64,000 nucleotides of DNA from Streptomyces canus (GTDB taxonomy: Bacteria; Actinomycetota; Actinomycetes; Streptomycetales; Streptomycetaceae). A program made the translations under genes and the position numbers. The stretch lies in assembly GCF_001514145.1 (NCBI RefSeq), contig NZ_KQ948686.1, forward strand, positions 1 to 64,000. Reading direction: 5' to 3'. Each line of letters begins with the position of its first letter. The stretch's first letter is position 1. The notes beneath the pieces were generated by a model. The model was not told the DNA's origin. It did not search any database and saw only the letters and a program-made list of their open reading frames with translations. Positions 59,782 to 64,000 of this stretch are shown here, piece by piece.

Positions 59782-59798
59782 CCCGGTGCGGGCGGGCT
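59780..59798. terminator. Possible short terminator between PucR and GT4 genes
   Basis: AGCCCG/CGGGCT stem with 7-nt loop in the 18-nt gap between convergent stops. Short stem, low certainty. Confidence 0.35.
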
Positions 59799-59799
59799 G

Positions 59800-60936
59800 T
59801 CAGATGAGCGGCCGGGGCTGGGTCAACTCGTCGTAGACACTGAGCACTTGCGCGACGGTCTCGTCCTCGGTCGGCCAGGTCGCCGCCTGCCGCGCCCCCC
59901 GCTCCTTGAGCAGCTCCCGGCGCTCGGGATCCCCGAGCAGCCGTACGACGGCCTCGGCGAGCGCCTCCGGGTCACCGTACGGGACGAGTTCGGCCGCGTC
60001 GCCGACGAGTTCGGGGATGCCGCCGACCTCGGTCGCGACGAGCGGCACGCGCGCGTGGAAGGCCTCCTGGGCCAGGAGCGAGCGCGCCTCCCAGCGGCTG
60101 GGCAGGAGCGCGAGATCGGCGGCGGCGAGCAGTTCGGAGATGTCGTCGCGCCGCCCGATCAGCCGCACGGGCAGGCCCTCGTCCTCGATACGGCTCTGAA
60201 GGACGGCCCGCAGCGGGCCCTCCCCCGCGATGACGACCTGCGGCACGGGGTCGAGAAGGCGCCACGCGCGTGTGGCGTCCAGCAACGTCTCGTAGCCCCG
60301 GTGCCGGTCCAGGGAACCGACCGCCATCAGCAACGGGCGCCCGGTGGCTCCGAGTTCGGCCCGCACCTTGGGTCGCAGCCGGTCGGGATCCTCCTGCTCG
60401 GCGACTCCGCGCGGCCCGGGCAGGGCGACGGCGGCGAGGCGCGCGTCCCGGGCACCGGTCCCGCGCGCCCGGTCCACGAGCGCCGAGGTGGACCCGAGCA
60501 CCACGGAGGCGGCCTTCACGACCCGGCGTTCGAGGAGGCGCACGAAATGGGCCCGCGCACCCTCGGCGTACGCCCGGTCGTGCCAGGTGACGACGAGCGG
60601 AGTGCGCCGCCCGCTGAGCGCCAGCACCGCGCGGAACGAGGCGTGCAGCCCGTGCGCGTGCACCAGATCCGCGTCCGCGCATGCCGCCCGCAGCACGGCC
60701 ACGGAGGTGGGGTCGCTGCTGCGCGGCACGTGCACATGCTCGGCACCGGCCCCGGAGAAGTCGTAGGCCCGATCCGCCTCGACGGGGGCGCACACCGTGA
60801 CCCGCACGCCCCGCGCGACAAGCCCCGAGGTCAGGGAGCGCACATGCGCGCTGCTGCCGGCATTGCCTCCGCCCAGCACCTGCACGGTGCGCAGCGGCGA
60901 CTGGCCGTGCGGTGAGTGGCTGCTCACGGGGGTCAC
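59800..60936 (-). CDS. Glycosyltransferase family 4
   Basis: A 378-residue GT-B enzyme: 'VQVLGGGNAGSSAHVRSLTSGLVARGVRVTVCAP', 'ADLVHAHGLHASFRAVLALSG', 'RPLLMAVGSLDRHRGYETLLDA', and C-terminal 'LLPSRWEARSLLAQEAFHARVPLVATEVGGIPEL' with the family E-x7-E donor site. GTG at 60936 with GGAG 10 nt before. No polysaccharide cluster is adjacent; it sits 176 nt upstream-side of the MraY/WecA-like gene, so both may act on cell-envelope glycans. Confidence 0.9.
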   Translation of the reverse strand: MTPVSSHSPHGQSPLRTVQVLGGGNAGSSAHVRSLTSGLVARGVRVTVCAPVEADRAYDFSGAGAEHVHVPRSSDPTSVAVLRAACADADLVHAHGLHASFRAVLALSGRRTPLVVTWHDRAYAEGARAHFVRLLERRVVKAASVVLGSTSALVDRARGTGARDARLAAVALPGPRGVAEQEDPDRLRPKVRAELGATGRPLLMAVGSLDRHRGYETLLDATRAWRLLDPVPQVVIAGEGPLRAVLQSRIEDEGLPVRLIGRRDDISELLAAADLALLPSRWEARSLLAQEAFHARVPLVATEVGGIPELVGDAAELVPYGDPEALAEAVVRLLGDPERRELLKERGARQAATWPTEDETVAQVLSVYDELTQPRPLI

Positions 60937-61112
60937 GTGGCCGGGGCTCCTGGTTCGGGTCGGACGGTCACGAGGAAACGTACAGAAGGTGTCGAGCGGG
61001 GGGTGTACCGCGCGCTTCCTACGCGTGATGGCTTCTCTGCCAAGGATGCCAGGACGTACGGGTGTTCCGTGAATGCGGAGAACGGGGGAACGGCGTGTGC
61101 GGCGAGTCGGGG

Positions 61113-61874
61113 TCACTCACAAGAGTGACAGGACGCCTGTGCCGATCTGAAGGTGCCCTCAGCCGACACACGACTCACCGCATCCCCACACACAGCCGCG
61201 GCCACCACCGCGGCCACATGCGCAACCAACCCCACCCGTCCGTTGCCCTCGACCACCGCGGCCCCCAGAGCCGCCCCCAACGCATGCGCCCCCGCGTCCC
61301 CGATCATCGCTCGCTCACCGAGATCGTCCGGCAATACAGCCCCCGCCGCGCCCACGGCAACCGCGGCCAACTCCGACCGCCCCATCCCCGCCAGCCCGAG
61401 CGCCACCACCGCACCCGCCGCCCGACCGGGCCGTACATCCACGAGGTTGACGAAATGCGCGGCCCCGGCGATCACGACACCCGCGAGCACCTTGTCGACG
61501 ACCCGCTCCTTCATCAGCGCCCCCGCGACCAGCCCAGCCGCCGATATCCCGAACAACTTGACGGCCCCGCTGGTCACTTCACCGTCCCGCAGCGCGGCCA
61601 TATGCGCCCGAAACCCCCGTCGATGGTCCCCCGCGACGTCGTCGTACGCCCCGCAGAGCCCTGCGACGGCCACCGCCACCCCCGCGGCGGGCCGCACCCG
61701 CCAGGCCCCGAGCGCAGCGGCCAACGCGCTCGCGGGCCCGGCGTACAACTCGACCGTACGGTCGGCGTAGTTCGTCCGCTCCCACCGCTCCCGCCCGCCC
61801 GGCGCAGTCGCCCGCAGGGCGGCCATGCCCACGCGCGTCAGAGCAGCGGTGACTCCCAGGGACGTCCCCCTCAC
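61113..61874 (-). CDS. MraY/WecA-like membrane protein (short)
   Basis: A 253-residue protein with about 7-8 spans. 'GLCGAYDDVAGDHRRGFRAHMAALRDGEVTSGAVKLFGISAAGLVAGAL' preserves the DD and the GF-x-x-H…G…T-x-G…K pattern of phospho-GlcNAc/MurNAc-pentapeptide transferases, and 'ERAMIGDAGAHALGAALGAAV' the next loop (cf. 'GDxGSxxLG'). It is shorter than MraY (~360), so it may lack several helices. It overlaps recN by 4 nt. Function unknown. Confidence 0.72.
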   Translation of the reverse strand: MRGTSLGVTAALTRVGMAALRATAPGGRERWERTNYADRTVELYAGPASALAAALGAWRVRPAAGVAVAVAGLCGAYDDVAGDHRRGFRAHMAALRDGEVTSGAVKLFGISAAGLVAGALMKERVVDKVLAGVVIAGAAHFVNLVDVRPGRAAGAVVALGLAGMGRSELAAVAVGAAGAVLPDDLGERAMIGDAGAHALGAALGAAVVEGNGRVGLVAHVAAVVAAAVCGDAVSRVSAEGTFRSAQASCHSCE

Positions 61875-63601
61875 GCGTCCGCCCGGGCTGTGGCCAGCAA
61901 CTCCTCCGCATGCGCGCGAGCCGTTTCCGAGTCCTCCTGTCCGGCGAGCATCCGGGACAGCTCCCGAACTCGTTCCTCGCCCTCCAGGACCTTCACACCG
62001 GACCGGGTGACAGACCCGTCGTTCGTCTTCTCGACCAGCAACTGCCGGTCGGCGAAGGCGGCGACCTGAGGCAGATGGGTCACGACGACGACCTGCGCGG
62101 TCTTCGCGAGCCGCGCCAGCCGCCGCCCGATCTCGACCGCCGCCTTGCCGCCGACCCCGGCGTCGACCTCGTCGAAGAGATAGGTCGGCACGGGGTCCGT
62201 CCCCGCGAACACGACCTCGACGGCCAGCATCACGCGCGAGAGCTCACCGCCGGACGCGCCCTTCGCGATGGGTCGCGCCGGCGCACCGGGATGCGGGGCG
62301 AGCAGCAGCTCGACCTCGTCGACACCGGCCGGCCCGTACGCGACCGCACGCCCGCCGACCTCGACACCCTCCGGGTCCTCGGTCTGCCGGATGGCGAAGG
62401 ACACGCGCGCGTGGGGCATCGCCAGCGAGGCCAGCTCTGCGGTCACCGCGGCGGCAAACCTCTCCGCGGCCTCCGTACGCGCATCCGTCAGCGCCTGCGC
62501 CAGCCCGCCCAGTTCGGACCTGAGCGCGTCCCGCTCGGCGGTCAGCTCGTCGATGCGCTCGTCGTCGCCGTCCAGTTCGGTGAGCCTCGCGGCACTCTGC
62601 TCGGCCCACGTGAGCACGGCGGCGACGTCCTCGCCGTACTTCCGCGTCAGCGCGGTGAGGGCGGCCCGCCGCTCCTCGACGGCCGACAGCCGCAGCGGAT
62701 CGGCGTCCAGGTCGTCGGCGTACCCCGCCAGCTCCCCGGCCACATCGCCCAGCAGGATGCCGATCTCCCCGATCCGGTCGGCGAGTGCCGCCAGGGACGG
62801 ATCGTGGGACCGTACGGCTTCCAGTGCCCGCTGAGCGCCCGCCACGAGCGTTGCGGCATCGATGCCCTCGGGGTCCTCGGGGTTCCCGGCGAGGGCGGCA
62901 TGAGCGGCCGTGGCGGCCGACGACAGAGCTTCGGCGTGCCCGAGTCGCTCGGCCTCCTCGGCCAGCTCGACGTCCTCTCCCGCCCGAGGCTCCACGCCGG
63001 CGATCTCGTCGAGCCCGTACCGCAGGATGTCGGCTTCCTGGGCCCGCTCACGCGCGCGCGTGACGATCTCGTCCAGTTCGACGGAGACGGCCCGCAGCCG
63101 CCGGTAGGCCTCGGTGTACTTGGCCAGCGGCACGGTGACGGCATCACCCGCGTACCGGTCGAGCGCCTGCCGCTGCCGGTTCAGCTTGAGCAGCCCCTGC
63201 TGATCGGTCTGCCCGTGCACGGCGACCAGCTCGTCGGCGAGCTCGGCGAGCACCCCCACGGGCACGGACCGCCCACCGAGGTGGGCCCGGGACCGCCCTT
63301 CGGCGGAAACGGTACGGCTGATCAACAGCGCCCCGTCGTCGAGCTCCGCCCCGGCCTCCTCGGCCCGTACGACGACGGAGTCGCCGGCGGACACCGTGAT
63401 CCGCCCCTCCACCACCGCCTTCTCGGCCCCGATCCGCACGAGCGCCGCGTCAGCCCGCCCACCGAGCAGCAGCCCCAGGCTGGTGACCACCATGGTCTTG
63501 CCCGCACCCGTCTCACCGGTGACAGCGGTGAACCCGGGCGACAACTCGACGACGGCGTCATCGATGACTCCGAGCGACCGTATCCGCATCTCTTCCAGCA
63601 C
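61871..63601 (-). CDS. recN: DNA repair ATPase RecN
   Basis: A 576-residue SMC-like protein: Walker A GETGAGKT (29-36), long coiled-coil middle, ABC signature 'GASGGELSRVML' and Walker B 'YLFDEVDAGVGG', then 'QVVVVTHLPQVAAFADRQLLVEK'. It acts in recombinational double-strand break repair. GTG at 63601 with AAGGT 7-12 nt upstream; frame upstream to 63796 is repeat DNA. Followed by the membrane protein with ATGA overlap and preceded by nadK. Confidence 0.96.
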   Translation of the reverse strand: MLEEMRIRSLGVIDDAVVELSPGFTAVTGETGAGKTMVVTSLGLLLGGRADAALVRIGAEKAVVEGRITVSAGDSVVVRAEEAGAELDDGALLISRTVSAEGRSRAHLGGRSVPVGVLAELADELVAVHGQTDQQGLLKLNRQRQALDRYAGDAVTVPLAKYTEAYRRLRAVSVELDEIVTRARERAQEADILRYGLDEIAGVEPRAGEDVELAEEAERLGHAEALSSAATAAHAALAGNPEDPEGIDAATLVAGAQRALEAVRSHDPSLAALADRIGEIGILLGDVAGELAGYADDLDADPLRLSAVEERRAALTALTRKYGEDVAAVLTWAEQSAARLTELDGDDERIDELTAERDALRSELGGLAQALTDARTEAAERFAAAVTAELASLAMPHARVSFAIRQTEDPEGVEVGGRAVAYGPAGVDEVELLLAPHPGAPARPIAKGASGGELSRVMLAVEVVFAGTDPVPTYLFDEVDAGVGGKAAVEIGRRLARLAKTAQVVVVTHLPQVAAFADRQLLVEKTNDGSVTRSGVKVLEGEERVRELSRMLAGQEDSETARAHAEELLATARADA

Positions 63602-63674
63602 GGTGAAGACCTTACGAGGTCGGGACGACGAGATGCGAGGCCCCCTGTCACTCGGGCGAGTGGAGGTTTTCAAG

Positions 63675-63745
63675 GGGCGCGGGGCTGTATCGATGTGCGG
63701 CTCCGCCGCGCGGGCGCGAGCAACGACGAACAACCCGCACCCGCG
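63675..63745. repeat. Streptomyces intergenic repeat, copy 2
   Basis: AAGGGGCGCGGGGCTGTATC at 63673 onward followed by GATGTGCGGCTCCGCCGCG, in the 173-nt gap between nadK and recN. It shares the GGGGCGCGGGG(AA)CTG head with the copy at 50951. From memory it is a widespread Streptomyces repeat type. Confidence 0.55.
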
Positions 63746-63774
63746 CACGCTCCGCAACCAGCCCCCACAGACGG

Positions 63775-64000
63775 CTAGTGCGGTGCCCCCCGCCATCCAG
63801 AGACGGGCAACGCGAACTTCGCCACAAGCCGGTCGGTGAAGGACGCATGGTGCAGCCGAGCCAACCGCACCGGCACAGCCCCCCGCCGCACCTCGACCCG
63901 CGCCCCCGGCGGCAACTCGAACGTCCGCCGCCCGTCACACCACAACACACCCGGCGGAATGTGAGGCAGCAACTCCACGGCCAGCACCGAGTTCGGCGAG
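63775..64000 (-). CDS. nadK: NAD kinase (C-terminal end; start outside window)
   Basis: The last ~75 residues: 'LAVELLPHIPPGVLWCDGRRTFELPPGARVEVRRGAVPVRLARLHHASFTDRLVAKFALPVSGWRG' match the C-terminus of actinobacterial NAD kinases (…F.DRLV.KF.LPV.GWR). The enzyme makes NADP. Stop TAG at 63775-63777. nadK-recN adjacency is common in bacteria. Confidence 0.85.
   Translation of the reverse strand, partial: SPNSVLAVELLPHIPPGVLWCDGRRTFELPPGARVEVRRGAVPVRLARLHHASFTDRLVAKFALPVSGWRGAPH

Overview
The window is high-GC actinobacterial DNA and almost certainly a Streptomyces chromosome. Evidence: very GC-rich third codon positions, frequent GTG and even TTG starts, two secreted streptogrisin proteases, an Rpf-type muralytic enzyme, a mycothiol-dependent isomerase family member, a SepF-like cell-division protein, and intergenic repeats of a kind common in Streptomyces. 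From memory, the gene order from the SepF-like gene to nadK resembles the SCO1749-SCO1781 part of the S. coelicolor core; I could not check this. No rRNA, tRNA, CRISPR, insertion sequence or prophage was seen. This is mostly core/conserved DNA with short accessory stretches.

Layout. 1-2.1 kb: start of an SOS-type dnaE2 polymerase with LexA-like boxes. 2.2-5.8 kb: two streptogrisin proteases around a slipin and a hydrolase remnant. 6-13.9 kb: a sulfur/organosulfur acquisition locus (DUF1684 protein, two flavin monooxygenases, ABC ATPase, FAD/NAD(P)-binding protein, permease). It is divergent from a substrate-binding lipoprotein that is preceded by a tiny Cys-ending leader peptide and a terminator. 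14-20.5 kb: SepF-like protein, acyl-CoA dehydrogenase, MFS exporter, membrane mannosyltransferase-like protein, PAP2 phosphatase, I78 inhibitor. 20.8-24.7 kb: lone ctaD, WYL regulator, epoxide hydrolase. 24.7-31.3 kb: divergent branched-chain-type ABC system with a fused LivH-LivM-LivG protein.

31.3-45.3 kb: Rpf-LysM protein, conserved unknowns, then the minus-strand housekeeping run aroH-tyrA, cmk-plsC-der. Next come a Rieske/4-TM redox pair, an ADP-ribosylglycohydrolase plus NrtR-like Nudix pair, and scpA-scpB-rluB. 45.3-53.4 kb: RHH protein and ParA, alanine dehydrogenase, a STAND/TPR ATPase, ADP-ribose pyrophosphatase and pyrG. 53.8-64 kb: GH15 hydrolase, FAD oxidase, F420-type oxidoreductase divergent from a PucR regulator, glycosyltransferase, MraY/WecA-like membrane protein, recN and the end of nadK.

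Tight overlaps (4-nt ATGA/GTGA or TGATG) mark several operons: parA/RHH and scpA-scpB-rluB (chromosome organisation), aroH-tyrA, cmk-plsC, nadK/recN/membrane protein, LivHMG-LivF, and the sulfur locus. The most unusual points are the putative cysteine-sensing attenuator, the asymmetric ATP sites of the Liv-type transporter, and several clean palindromes beside regulator genes.
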